From assembly GCF_006334925.1 (NCBI RefSeq), contig NZ_VDHJ01000011.1:57019-121018 (forward strand): a stretch of 64,000 nt of DNA, read 5' to 3'. Each line of letters starts with the position of its first letter. The stretch's first letter is position 1. Shown in pieces: positions 45,124 to 54,334 of the stretch. The notes under the pieces are model-generated. The model had not been told where the DNA came from. It ran no database searches and saw only the letters and a list, made by a program, of their open reading frames with translations. Source of the DNA: Corynebacterium tapiri. Its GTDB lineage: Bacteria > Actinomycetota > Actinomycetes > Mycobacteriales > Mycobacteriaceae. The position numbers and the translations under genes were made by a program.

Positions 45124-45380
45124 GCGATGCGGGCTCGATTCGGCGGAGGCTTTTTCGCGCTTGTTGCCGCGAAGGATCCATCCGTAGGCGTAAACCTCTA
45201 AATGGAGGCAAACCTCTAAAGGAATAGGACCAAAGGGCTCGATTATTGCGCGTAAAGCTCTAAAGGGCGACTCCTTTGAGCCGATTCCTTTAGAGCTCTG
45301 TGCTCAAACGGGTGCGACGCACAAACAGCCCCCGCACACAAACAGAGCCCGCTCCCGCCAACTCTGCAAGAGGAGCCGGC
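45124..45380. repeat. Gene-free stretch with clustered CTCTAAA-type repeats
   Basis: No convincing gene is present. AAACCTCTAAA occurs at 45192-45202 and 45210-45220 (18-base period). AGCTCTAAAGG at 45256-45266 is matched by its exact inverse CCTTTAGAGCT at 45287-45297 across a 20-base spacer. The G+C content is lower than in the flanking genes. It may hold operators, a weak terminator for the minus-strand thioesterase gene, or the remains of a small mobile repeat. Confidence 0.6.
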
Positions 45381-46373
45381 CTAGTCGATGTTGCGCGGCT
45401 GCACCTGCTCGATGAGCGGCAGCGGCGAGTATTCCGCGCGCAGGTCGCGCAGGATGTTCGCGTGCTCGGCCAGGCGCTTGTCCTCCTCAGTCCTGGGAAC
45501 GAACTGCCGGGCCGGGAGTGGGTTGCCGTCGAGGTCCACGCCGAGGTAGGTGACGGTGGCGTGGATGGCGTCGCTAAGCTCTTCGCGTCCCCCGCGCGGG
45601 TCGCCGGAGCGCACGTGGATAGACATCTGCATTGAGCGGCGGTCGGTGCGCATAAGGCGCGCATCCACCTCGATGAGATCGCCGATAGCGATGGGCTTGT
45701 AAAAGCGGATCCCGCCGGCGTAGACAGCTACCGTGCGCTCCCCGGAGAACTCCATGGAGCATGCGGTGCCTGCCTCGTCGATCCACTCCATAGCGGTGCC
45801 ACCGTGCACCTTGCCGCCCCAGTTCACGTCGGTGGGCTTGGCCAGGAACCTGGTGATCAGACGGGGAGCGTCCGAGTCATCGGAGTACGTCTGCTTCTCC
45901 ATCTCGGCCTGGATGGCCTCGCGCAGCTCGATGCGGGTGCGCGCGGCTTCCTCCACGCGCCTTTCCTCCTCGGTGGAGGGCACAAAAGGCTCGACGGCCG
46001 TGGCCTTGCCCGTCTTGGTGTCCTTAGCCACGAAGATGACCAGGCAGTCACAGGCGCGGGTGAACACACCCTCGCGCGGATCGGCGGAGAAAACCTCGTT
46101 GACGATGTGCATGGAGGAGCGGCCGGTGATCGCGATGCGCGAGCGCACTTCCACCAGGTGCCCGGAGGGGATGGGGCGGCGGAAGTGAATGTGGCCCACG
46201 TAGGCCGTCACGCAGTAAGTACCGGACCATCCGACCGCACACGCGTAGGCCGCCTTATCGATCCATTCCAAAACGCGCCCGCCCGACACACCTTGTGCAC
46301 CGGACTGGATCACGTCCGTCGGATCGGCCATGAATCGCAGGGTAATGCTGGGAGATTTCGTAGTAGTTGGCAC
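45381..46373 (-). CDS. Double-hotdog acyl-CoA thioesterase
   Basis: A 330-residue protein with two tandem hotdog domains (about 5-155 and 175-315), each holding the central-helix pattern GGRVLEWIDKAAYACA or GGTAMEWIDEAGTACS, where the acyl-CoA hydrolase Asp lies. Each half ends with ARLM/RSRI-type strands and DLxGNPxPxxxF-like tails. It would hydrolyse acyl-CoAs in the cytoplasm; chain length is unknown. GTG at 46373 is chosen because TACCCT lies eight bases upstream. It diverges from the sterol-carrier-like gene. Confidence 0.87.
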   Translation of the reverse strand: MPTTTKSPSITLRFMADPTDVIQSGAQGVSGGRVLEWIDKAAYACAVGWSGTYCVTAYVGHIHFRRPIPSGHLVEVRSRIAITGRSSMHIVNEVFSADPREGVFTRACDCLVIFVAKDTKTGKATAVEPFVPSTEEERRVEEAARTRIELREAIQAEMEKQTYSDDSDAPRLITRFLAKPTDVNWGGKVHGGTAMEWIDEAGTACSMEFSGERTVAVYAGGIRFYKPIAIGDLIEVDARLMRTDRRSMQMSIHVRSGDPRGGREELSDAIHATVTYLGVDLDGNPLPARQFVPRTEEDKRLAEHANILRDLRAEYSPLPLIEQVQPRNID

Positions 46374-46381
46374 GATTTCCC

Positions 46382-46404
46382 AGGGTAATGGAGTCGCGTA
46401 GCAT
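46382..46404. promoter_or_regulatory. Divergent leaderless -10 boxes (thioesterase / sterol-carrier-like gene)
   Basis: The minus strand has TACCCT (46387 to 46382), eight bases before the thioesterase GTG. The plus strand has TAGCAT (46399-46404), seven bases before ATG at 46412. Start codons are 38 bases apart and neither gene has a ribosome site. Confidence 0.5.
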
Positions 46405-46411
46405 GCAGGGC

Positions 46412-46792
46412 ATGGCATCCAGGATTGATCCCGCCGAGACCCGTGCTGCCGTGAGTGCAGTCCTTGCCTGGCTGGAGGATGAGAGCCAGCCCGCCCCCTC
46501 GCGCGCCGAGCTCGCCCTTGCCGTGCGCCTGACCGCCCGTTCTCTGGCGCAAGACGCCCCGGGTCAGTCCGTGGAACTGCGCGTACCCCCATTTGTCGCT
46601 GTCCAGTGCATCGATGGTCCGCGGCATACTCGTGGCACCCCACCCAATGTGGTGGAGTGCTCGCCGCGCACGTGGCTGCAACTTGCCACGGGGAAAGTGA
46701 GTTGGAAGCAGGCGATTGAGGGTTCGCTTATCGACGCCTCCGGCCAACGGGTTAACGAATTAACCCATTGGTTGCCGGTCCTTACGCCTTAG
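46412..46792 (+). CDS. Sterol-carrier-family small protein upstream of purF
   Basis: A 126-residue cytoplasmic protein of the type annotated in corynebacteria as sterol carrier family. Features are a helical start ASRIDPAETRAAVSAVLAWLEDES, then a beta core VELRVPPFVAVQCIDG and GTPPNVVECSPRTWLQLATGKVSWKQAI, whose last part resembles the SCP-x/MDMPI C-terminal fold. Lipid binding is unproven. ATG at 46412 fits the -10 better than the ATG at 46403. It precedes purF by 17 bases. Confidence 0.68.
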   Translation: MASRIDPAETRAAVSAVLAWLEDESQPAPSRAELALAVRLTARSLAQDAPGQSVELRVPPFVAVQCIDGPRHTRGTPPNVVECSPRTWLQLATGKVSWKQAIEGSLIDASGQRVNELTHWLPVLTP

Positions 46793-46796
46793 GCGC

Positions 46797-46802
46797 TAAA
46801 GT
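46797..46802 (+). promoter_or_regulatory. Leaderless -10 (TAAAGT) of purF
   Basis: TAAAGT, seven bases, then GTG at 46810. It lies right after the stop of the upstream gene; the competing GTG at 46801 would overlap the -10. Confidence 0.55.
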
Positions 46803-46809
46803 GAGCGCC

Positions 46810-48342
46810 GTGACCATTCAGGACTTGCATGACGTACATGCCAGCATCCTCGACGAAACAGAACCCCGTGAAGAATGCGGAGTTTTCGGAGTCTGGGCCC
46901 CAGGCGAGGAAGTATCCAAGCTCACCTACTTTGGACTCTTCGCTCTGCAACACCGCGGTCAGGAAGGCGCCGGAATCGCGGTGGGCGATGGCGACCGCAT
47001 CGTGGTGTTCAAGGAAACCGGATTGGTTTCCCAGATTTTCGACGAGTCGGTGCTCGGAGCCCTGCAGGGCGATGTAGCCATCGGCCACACGCGTTATTCC
47101 ACCGCCGGTGCCGGTTCGTGGGACAACGTTCAGCCGATGTTTCGCACCTCGCCTGACGATACGGACATCGCGGTGGGGCACAACGGCAACCTCACCAACT
47201 ATGTGGAGCTGCAGGAAGAGGCCGCCGAGCGTGGTCTGATCACGCAGTCCGCTGACGGTAAGGAGCAGGGTTCCTCCTCCGATACCGCCGTGATGTCGGC
47301 TTTGCTGGCCGCTGATGTCCATGATGGGGTCAGCGTGTTGGATTCTGCGCGTCAGCTCCTGCCTCGCCTGCGCGGCGCATTCTGCCTGACGTTTACTGAC
47401 GGCCACACGCTGTACGCCGCGCGCGACCCGCACGGCGTGCGCCCACTGGCGCTGGGTCGTCTAGATAAGGGCTGGGTTGTGGCGTCGGAGACGTGCGCAC
47501 TCGACATCGTGGGCGCATCGTTTGTCCGCGAGATCGAACCCGGTGAGCTGGTTGCTATCGACGAGGCCGGGGTTCACTCCGAGCGCTTCGCCGAGACGAC
47601 TAACCGCGGATGCGTATTCGAGTACGTATATCTGGCTCGCCCGGATTCGACCATTCGGGGGCGCAACGTTAACGCAACCAGGATTGACATTGGGCGTCGA
47701 TTAGCGCGTCACTTCCCCGCGGAAGGCGACCTCGTGATCCCCGTGCCGGAATCGGGCACCCCCGCCGCAGTGGGTTATGCCCGCGAGTCGGGAATCCCGT
47801 TCGGCCAGGGCTTGGTCAAGAACGCTTACGTGGGGCGAACCTTCATTCAGCCCACGCAGACGCTTCGTCAGCTGGGCATTCGCCTCAAGCTCAACCCCTT
47901 GCGTGAGGTCATCGAGGGCAAGCGCTTGGTGGTTGTCGACGACTCCATCGTCCGCGGCAACACGCAGCGCGCCCTGATTCGCATGCTCCGGGAGGCTGGC
48001 GCGGCTGAGATTCACGTGCGCATCGCCTCGCCACCGGTGAAGTGGCCGTGCTTCTACGGCATCGACTTCGCTAGCCCAGGGGAGCTGATCGCCAACAATG
48101 GTTCGAGCGAGGACGTCGAAGAGGTTGCCGAAAACATTGCCAAGGCAATTGGCGCCGACTCGCTCGGATTTGTCACCGTCGACGAGATGGTGGCCGCAAC
48201 CGAGCAAACCACCAACGATCTGTGCACTGCGTGCTTTACCGGTGACTACCCGCTAGGCCTGCCGCAGGGCAGCGCTAACGCGGATGCCGTGCGTCGCATT
48301 CAGTCTCAATACGCCCAGACCACCTCGAGCCAGGAGCAGTAG
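46810..48342 (+). CDS. purF: Amidophosphoribosyltransferase
   Basis: First committed step of purine synthesis, forming phosphoribosylamine from PRPP and glutamine. The 510-residue protein has a propeptide of 22 residues ending at the nucleophile Cys23 (REECGVFGVW), the glutaminase motifs GLFALQHRGQEGAGIAV and GHTRYSTAG, and the PRPP loop VVVDDSIVRGNTQRAL. CxxxxxC residues in KWPCFYGIDF and DLCTACFTGDYP suggest the [4Fe-4S] form. It is followed by purM after seven bases. Confidence 0.96.
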   Translation: MTIQDLHDVHASILDETEPREECGVFGVWAPGEEVSKLTYFGLFALQHRGQEGAGIAVGDGDRIVVFKETGLVSQIFDESVLGALQGDVAIGHTRYSTAGAGSWDNVQPMFRTSPDDTDIAVGHNGNLTNYVELQEEAAERGLITQSADGKEQGSSSDTAVMSALLAADVHDGVSVLDSARQLLPRLRGAFCLTFTDGHTLYAARDPHGVRPLALGRLDKGWVVASETCALDIVGASFVREIEPGELVAIDEAGVHSERFAETTNRGCVFEYVYLARPDSTIRGRNVNATRIDIGRRLARHFPAEGDLVIPVPESGTPAAVGYARESGIPFGQGLVKNAYVGRTFIQPTQTLRQLGIRLKLNPLREVIEGKRLVVVDDSIVRGNTQRALIRMLREAGAAEIHVRIASPPVKWPCFYGIDFASPGELIANNGSSEDVEEVAENIAKAIGADSLGFVTVDEMVAATEQTTNDLCTACFTGDYPLGLPQGSANADAVRRIQSQYAQTTSSQEQ

Positions 48343-48349
48343 AACACCC

Positions 48350-49417
<1,068 letters not shown>

Positions 49418-49436
49418 GTCACGCGGGGACGACTAA

Positions 49437-49469
49437 AAGCCCCGCGTGCATTTCGCGCAGGCGGGGCTT
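49437..49469. terminator. Bidirectional terminator purF-purM / DUF3073 gene
   Basis: A nine-bp stem AAGCCCCGC / GCGGGGCTT with a 15-base loop. It lies between two convergent genes, 19 bases past purM and 22 bases past the minus-strand gene. Confidence 0.8.
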
Positions 49470-49491
49470 GAAAATCGGGAGTGGGGTAGCG

Positions 49492-49671
49492 CTAGTTGCG
49501 CCCGCCCCAGTCGTCGTAGTCGGAGTAATCGTCCTGGTCGTTCTCGTAATCACGAGACGGCTTAGAACCAGCGAGCTCGCGTTGGAGCGAGTCCAGGTCC
49601 ATATCGGGAGAGTTGTACTTCAGCTGGCGAGCAACCTTGGTCTGCTTGGCTTTCGCGCGACCGCGACCCAT
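49492..49671 (-). CDS. DUF3073 small actinobacterial protein
   Basis: A 59-residue protein, MGRGRAKAKQTKVARQLKYN followed by an acidic Asp/Tyr-rich end (DYENDQDDYSDYDDW). This conserved actinobacterial family has no known function; the basic head and acidic tail suggest nucleic acid or protein interaction. Start chosen at the conserved MGRGRAKAKQTK. GGGGG precedes the ATG. Confidence 0.85.
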   Translation of the reverse strand: MGRGRAKAKQTKVARQLKYNSPDMDLDSLQRELAGSKPSRDYENDQDDYSDYDDWGGRN

Positions 49672-49808
49672 GGTCTGACCCCCTTGAGGTGTTAGGACCG
49701 ATCCAGGGCATTCGGATGGTCCATCGACTGGCATATGTGTGAAATCCTGTAACACACCATAGCCAATAGTTACCCGAAATGTCCCACCGGCCCCCTCGGC
49801 CGGGGCAC

Positions 49809-50924
49809 TTAGCGCTGTGAGCGTAGCTTTTCCACGGCGGCACGCCCGGCCTTGGCACCTTCATCCTGGGGGAGTCGATCCTTATCCACGGCCACGGCGG
49901 TCTCTCCCACATGCAACTGCGCAGAGTTGAGCGCGCTGCGCTTGACCAGGCCAAGTGCGATCGGCCCCAAGTCGTAGTCGTGCACTACCGTTCCAATTCG
50001 GCCGACGGCGCGCGCGCCCACGGTGATCGGTTCGCCTGGCGATGGTTCTTGGGGTGAAGAGCCGTCGAGAAGCAGCAACACGAGCAGGCGCGGAGAGCGG
50101 CCCAAGTTCTCCACCCGAGCCACGGTCTCCTGTCCGCGGTAGCACCCCTTGTTCAGGTGGACGGCACCAAGGTGATCCCCACGGCCAATAAACAGGTGGG
50201 CCTCGTGGGCGATGGACTTGTTGTCTAAGTCGATGGCCAACTCGGGTTCCAGGGCTCGAACACGCTCGGCGGTGAAGGCCATCAGGCCGGCGGGTGCGAT
50301 TCCCCGTTGCTTGAGATCGGCGAAAACATCGCTCAGCTGCGCTCGGGGGACGAGGAGGTCGATGCGCGGTGCGGCCGGCCAGGGCACTCGTCGCGTGGCG
50401 ACGACCCCCTCTAACCCCGAAATTTCCTGCGTAGAGGGACCCAGGATGGTCACCACACCGAGGTCGGTGAGCTCAATGGTTACCTGGGACCAGAACACCA
50501 TCTTCTGCAGGAAAGACAGCAGGCTCTCCTGCTGAGCTGCGGGAACATCCAGATAGAAGATGTCGCCGGCTCGCACTACGTCCGCGTGATGGAGCACATG
50601 GCCCTGAATATCCAGATCAAGAGCGCTGGCGGAGAAACCATCCTCCGCGTCGTCGAGCTTCTGGGAGAGCAGGTTGTTAAGAAACTGGCCTGCTTCCGGG
50701 CCGCTGACCGCGATGACACCGCGCTGCGAGCGATCGATGGCGCGCGGGGAGCGCTCCAGCGCACGCTGCTCGCCCAGTGGATCGCCATAGTGCCAGGCCA
50801 CGCCCTGTGCGTCGAGGGCATCGAGGGCGGTGTTGCCGGTAGCCTCTGGGCCCGCGGGTGCGACGCGTTCGGTGGCTCCCGGAAGTGAGAGTAGGGCAGA
50901 ACGATAGCTAGTCACATCAGCCAT
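49809..50924 (-). CDS. ygfZ: YgfZ/GcvT-like folate-binding Fe-S protein maintenance factor
   Basis: A 371-residue folate-binding protein of the YgfZ (IBA57-like) family that helps maintain iron-sulfur enzymes. The diagnostic K-G-C-Y-x-G-Q-E motif is present (HLNKGCYRGQETVARV), with RGVIAVSGPEAGQFLNNLLSQ in the first third and LLLLDGSSPQEPSPGEPI in the last domain. ATG at 50924 with AAGGAA close upstream. It diverges from pabC across 33 bases. Confidence 0.92.
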   Translation of the reverse strand: MADVTSYRSALLSLPGATERVAPAGPEATGNTALDALDAQGVAWHYGDPLGEQRALERSPRAIDRSQRGVIAVSGPEAGQFLNNLLSQKLDDAEDGFSASALDLDIQGHVLHHADVVRAGDIFYLDVPAAQQESLLSFLQKMVFWSQVTIELTDLGVVTILGPSTQEISGLEGVVATRRVPWPAAPRIDLLVPRAQLSDVFADLKQRGIAPAGLMAFTAERVRALEPELAIDLDNKSIAHEAHLFIGRGDHLGAVHLNKGCYRGQETVARVENLGRSPRLLVLLLLDGSSPQEPSPGEPITVGARAVGRIGTVVHDYDLGPIALGLVKRSALNSAQLHVGETAVAVDKDRLPQDEGAKAGRAAVEKLRSQR

Positions 50925-50944
50925 CGTATTCCTTGCTGCCGGTG

Positions 50945-50951
50945 CATAATA
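50945..50951. promoter_or_regulatory. Overlapping divergent -10 boxes (ygfZ / pabC)
   Basis: CATAATA reads CATAAT on the plus strand (seven bases before the pabC ATG) and TATTAT on the minus strand (50951 to 50946), which would start ygfZ transcription a few bases before its ribosome site. Five bases are shared. Confidence 0.5.
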
Positions 50952-50957
50952 AGGCCC

Positions 50958-51842
50958 ATGGGTCCGAAGTCTCCGATCACCTACATCATCGAACCGTTTG
51001 GGGGTTCCGTACGGCGGCACAATCCGGCGCTGCCGCACCTCTACTTCGATGACGCGGCGGTCACGCGTGGCGACGGTGTATTCGAATCCCTCCTCATCAC
51101 CGAGGGGCGTCCCGCGAACCTGGCGCGGCACATGCGCCGTTTCGCCCACTCGGTAGAGCAGCTGGACCTGCCCAAACTCCACTGCGAGCAGTGGGAGGAA
51201 GCCACCAGGCTCGCAGCGCAAGAATGGGCACAAACACACGGGGATGCCCAGGCGCGGTGCACCTGGACACTTTCGCGGGGGCGAGCAAGCACCGGGTTGG
51301 CCACGGCGTGGCTCGTGCTCGAGGGGCTAAGCCCCTCCGTGGAGACGCTGCGAGCAGAAGGCGTCAAGGCGATGCTTACTTCTCGGGGAATGACTCCGGA
51401 CGAAAAGCCTCCGAAGTGGATGCCGCAAGGAGCTAAAACGCTGTCCTACACCATGACCGCCGCCGCGTTGCGCCACGCCCGCGAGAATGGGTGGGACGAT
51501 GTGGTGTTTACCAACGAGCGCGGTACACGATTGATCGAGGGGGCAACATCCTCCCTGGTCGTGGTGCGTGCCGGCAAGAAGCTGCGCACCCCTCCGGCAA
51601 GCGAAGGGGGCCTGGAGTCCACCACGGTCGCCGCTGTGCGCGAACACGCCGAGGACGCGGGGTGGCGGTTCAAGGAGCGCGTGTTGCCCCTGGACTACGT
51701 GCTCGAATCCGATTCCGTGTGGCTGCTGAGCTCTACCCGTGGAGCTGTGCGTATCCGCCGGCTAGGGGAGCACAAGCTCAAAGCTGGGGAGCTGGACGAC
51801 AAGGCTCAGTCTTTGTTTGAGCAAGCGCTGTGCGCGCCTTAG
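50958..51842 (+). CDS. pabC: Class IV aminotransferase, probable aminodeoxychorismate lyase
   Basis: A 294-residue pyridoxal-phosphate enzyme: DDAAVTRGDGVFESLLI (about 31-47), Schiff-base Lys160 in GAKTLSYTMTAAA, and EGATSSLVVV with ESTTVAAV in the C-terminal half. The family includes branched-chain and D-amino acid aminotransferases; length, sequence style and annotation of the same corynebacterial locus favour aminodeoxychorismate lyase, which makes p-aminobenzoate for folate. The neighbour YgfZ binds folate. Probably leaderless. Confidence 0.82.
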   Translation: MGPKSPITYIIEPFGGSVRRHNPALPHLYFDDAAVTRGDGVFESLLITEGRPANLARHMRRFAHSVEQLDLPKLHCEQWEEATRLAAQEWAQTHGDAQARCTWTLSRGRASTGLATAWLVLEGLSPSVETLRAEGVKAMLTSRGMTPDEKPPKWMPQGAKTLSYTMTAAALRHARENGWDDVVFTNERGTRLIEGATSSLVVVRAGKKLRTPPASEGGLESTTVAAVREHAEDAGWRFKERVLPLDYVLESDSVWLLSSTRGAVRIRRLGEHKLKAGELDDKAQSLFEQALCAP

Positions 51843-51848
51843 GCGGGG

Positions 51849-52544
51849 TTAGCCAGCGACGCGCTTGAGCTGGGCCGACAGGTGCGGCACCATCTCGCCG
51901 TCCTGCTTGGCACGCTCGTCTACCCAACCCAGGTCGTTGTTGGGCATCAGACCGTAGAGGCGCTTGCCGGGGCCCAGGTTCTTGGGGCCCTGCTCAGTGA
52001 CCATGGTGGAGGCGGACTTAATCTCCCACGCGCGCTCGTTGTAGGGCTCGCCGTACATAACCTCCACCGCACCGGTGGAAAGGGCAAAGGTCACCTCGAT
52101 CTCATCCTTGGCAGAGATACGCCAGAACCCAGTCTCTCGCTGGTCGGGGCCGGTGGGGTTGCCCTGGTCGTCGATACGCCAGATGCGGGACTCGTACGTC
52201 AGGTAGTCCTCGCCGTCGTGGGCGAAGATGATCTGCTGGCCAAAGTTGTATTGCTTGCCATCCTCGACTCCCTGGCCTTCTCCGCGCCAAACTCCAACGA
52301 GCGGCAGGAGCGCGAGCAGGGCGTCGTGAAGGCTGGGGCCCTGACGCAGGTTTGCGGTGTCGTCGGGGACGGGCAGCTCGCCAAGATCCAGGCCGGGGAT
52401 GTTGCGGTGTGCAGTGTTCTTGGACTGCTCGGCAGCGAGGTTGATGGCGTCGTTACCGTTGAGAGCCTGCGGCACGTTCGGCTGCTCGCCAGCTGCGGCA
52501 GCGGCGTCGGCCGGAGTATCAGGGGTGGAGTTCTGCTCAGTCAT
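51849..52544 (-). CDS. Nitrobindin-like heme beta-barrel protein
   Basis: A 231-residue protein. Residues 1 to about 70 are a low-complexity acidic tail; the rest is the ten-stranded nitrobindin (FABP-like) barrel with the hallmark GVWRGEGQG (about 88-96), FGQQIIFAHDGEDYLTYESR, GFWRI and the C-terminal His in VPHLSAQLKRV that would bind heme iron. Nitrobindins isomerise peroxynitrite or bind nitric oxide. The start ATG at 52544 lies seven bases after TAGTCT. Confidence 0.86.
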   Translation of the reverse strand: MTEQNSTPDTPADAAAAAGEQPNVPQALNGNDAINLAAEQSKNTAHRNIPGLDLGELPVPDDTANLRQGPSLHDALLALLPLVGVWRGEGQGVEDGKQYNFGQQIIFAHDGEDYLTYESRIWRIDDQGNPTGPDQRETGFWRISAKDEIEVTFALSTGAVEVMYGEPYNERAWEIKSASTMVTEQGPKNLGPGKRLYGLMPNNDLGWVDERAKQDGEMVPHLSAQLKRVAG

Positions 52545-52551
52545 GCCCACC

Positions 52552-52557
52552 AGACTA
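52552..52557 (-). promoter_or_regulatory. Leaderless -10 (TAGTCT) of the nitrobindin gene, built on a stop codon
   Basis: TAGTCT on the minus strand begins with the TAG stop of the upstream DUF2993 gene (52557 to 52555); seven bases later is the nitrobindin ATG. Confidence 0.5.
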
Positions 52558-53412
52558 ACGCGTGGTCGCTGCTGGCAGCTCACCCGCTTCCGTCTTGTCC
52601 CTCCACGCGGAGCTGTCCTCGTCGGCCGCGTCACCCGTATCCAAGGGCGCTAGGTCGCCCGGACGCACGACGATGTTCTGGCGCTGGGTCTCAAACACGA
52701 TGGAGCCAGCAGACACTGAGACGTTGGACGCCTGACTAGACAGTGGAAGCCTGCGGGTATCCATAGAGAAAGTGAAGGCATCGGCGGCCTCTTGTTCGCG
52801 GCCGGCGGGCGCGTCTTGCACTTCACGGACTCGCATGTGGAAGGTTGGGCTTTCTAAACGCAGGTCAACCACCACGGTGACCTTGTCCTCAAAGCCTTTG
52901 GGGGTGCCGGTCAGCTTGGCTTCAGACGCCACGCCACCGGCCGGAGAGATGTCGTAGGGGTTTGAGATGTCCAGGTCAGTAATGCCGAGCAGCTGCCCAA
53001 AGGCCACCCCGTCGAGAGAGACGGTGCGCTTGAAGAGCTCTCCGGGCGCGCCATAGAGGTCGCCGCTCAAAGCCTGCTGCGGAGTGACGTGCACGCGGTT
53101 GATCTCGGTGCGAGCATTGACGATGCCCAGATCCTCGACGTTGATGTCCAAGGACGTCACCGTCACCTGGGGGATCTCGCCCGTGAGAAGCGCCGTAACG
53201 TATGGAACCCCGCCGACGTACACTGCCGGGCTCGTTGCCAAGTCTGCGGATTCCTCCACCGCGGAGGAAATCTTTGCCTCCACGCGCATCGCAATTGCGC
53301 TATCGATCAGCCAGCCCAGTAGCCCAACAAGCGCCACAATTGCGACCCACCGAAGCGGGCGGGGCAGCGGGCGTGGGGACGAATCCCGGTCGGCTTCCTG
53401 GATGGCATTCAC
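52555..53412 (-). CDS. DUF2993 (LmeA-like) envelope protein
   Basis: A 285-residue protein with one N-terminal membrane anchor (WVAIVALVGLLGWLIDSAIA, about 21-40) and an external DUF2993 domain (EDLGIVNARTEINRVHVTPQQALSG, VSLDGVAFGQL, GGVASEAKLTGTPKGF). The mycobacterial member LmeA is a phospholipid-binding protein needed for lipomannan maturation. GTG at 53412 with AGGTGG upstream is preferred, since an ATG at 53445 would overlap the divergent mshD start. Confidence 0.78.
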   Translation of the reverse strand: MNAIQEADRDSSPRPLPRPLRWVAIVALVGLLGWLIDSAIAMRVEAKISSAVEESADLATSPAVYVGGVPYVTALLTGEIPQVTVTSLDINVEDLGIVNARTEINRVHVTPQQALSGDLYGAPGELFKRTVSLDGVAFGQLLGITDLDISNPYDISPAGGVASEAKLTGTPKGFEDKVTVVVDLRLESPTFHMRVREVQDAPAGREQEAADAFTFSMDTRRLPLSSQASNVSVSAGSIVFETQRQNIVVRPGDLAPLDTGDAADEDSSAWRDKTEAGELPAATTR

Positions 53413-53430
53413 CCACCTAGTTTTACCCGA

Positions 53431-53436
53431 TAGGGT
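53431..53436 (+). promoter_or_regulatory. Leaderless -10 (TAGGGT) of mshD
   Basis: TAGGGT, seven bases, then ATG at 53444. No ribosome site. Confidence 0.5.
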
Positions 53437-53443
53437 GGGCGAC

Positions 53444-54334
53444 ATGACTGACGTGACCCTGACCTGGACTAATCCCGATCCTTCCCAAGCGCATGACTTA
53501 CTGCGTCAGGCGCGGGAGACCGATGGCGTCGAGGCGCTCTCGGAACAGTTTGTGCTGGGGCTTGACGACGCCTCCCGTGCCCACCGGCACCTGTTAGCTA
53601 CATCGGGTGATGTGCTGGTGGGGCTGGCCGCAGTCGATGGCTCCGGCGTAGAGCTGATTGTATCTCCGGAGTACCGCGGGAAGGGGATCGGTGAGCGTAT
53701 GACTCGCGCGGTGTTGGCCGAGGTAGAGGGGGCACAACTATGGGCGCACGGAAACCTTCCGGCAGCTCAGCGCCTAGCCAACAAGGTCGGCGCAACCCCG
53801 GGCCGTCGCTTGCTGGTTATGGCCATCGAGGAAGAGAAGCTACAAGGCACGACGTATGAGGCTCCGGAGGGGTTTGAGCTTCTGGGGATGGATGAATCCG
53901 CCCAGCGCTTCGGACAAGAGGAAACTGGCGGCGAGTGGCTGCGAGTCAACAATGACGCCTTCTCCTGGCACCCTGAGCAGGGAGGCTGGGATGAGAACCG
54001 CCTTGCGCAGGCCCGGGCGGTCGACTGGTACGAGCCTGCCGACCTACTGATGCTGTGGGATACGAGCGCGAAACCCGCACAGCTAGCAGGTTTTCACTGG
54101 ATCAAGTGGCAGTCGCCAACAGAAGGCGAGGTCTACGTGGTCGCGCTGTCCAGCGAGTATCGGGGGCGCGGGCTTGGTGCGCCACTGGTCAATGCTGGGG
54201 TGGCCCGCCTGCTGGAGGGTGGCGCGCAGCGGGTAATCCTCTACGTGGAGGACGATAACGAGGCAGCCGTGCGGCGCTACCGCGCCAGTGGCTTCGAGGT
54301 GGCCGAGGAACACGTGGTGTACAGCGTCAGGTGA
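53444..54334 (+). CDS. mshD: Mycothiol synthase
   Basis: Last step of mycothiol synthesis: acetylates Cys-GlcN-Ins. The 296-residue protein has two tandem GNAT domains; the first retains VELIVSPEYRGKGIGERM and the second, catalytic one VYVVALSSEYRGRGLGAPLVNAGVARL with the acetyl-CoA loop, ending in RRYRASGFEVAEEHVVY. The enzyme is restricted to mycothiol-producing actinobacteria, supporting the organism call. Confidence 0.93.
   Translation: MTDVTLTWTNPDPSQAHDLLRQARETDGVEALSEQFVLGLDDASRAHRHLLATSGDVLVGLAAVDGSGVELIVSPEYRGKGIGERMTRAVLAEVEGAQLWAHGNLPAAQRLANKVGATPGRRLLVMAIEEEKLQGTTYEAPEGFELLGMDESAQRFGQEETGGEWLRVNNDAFSWHPEQGGWDENRLAQARAVDWYEPADLLMLWDTSAKPAQLAGFHWIKWQSPTEGEVYVVALSSEYRGRGLGAPLVNAGVARLLEGGAQRVILYVEDDNEAAVRRYRASGFEVAEEHVVYSVR

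Noticed and set aside
45256..45297. Inverted repeat read as a classical terminator
   Set aside because: The stem is A+T-rich, the loop is 20 bases and there is no T run, so it was reported as a repeat cluster instead.
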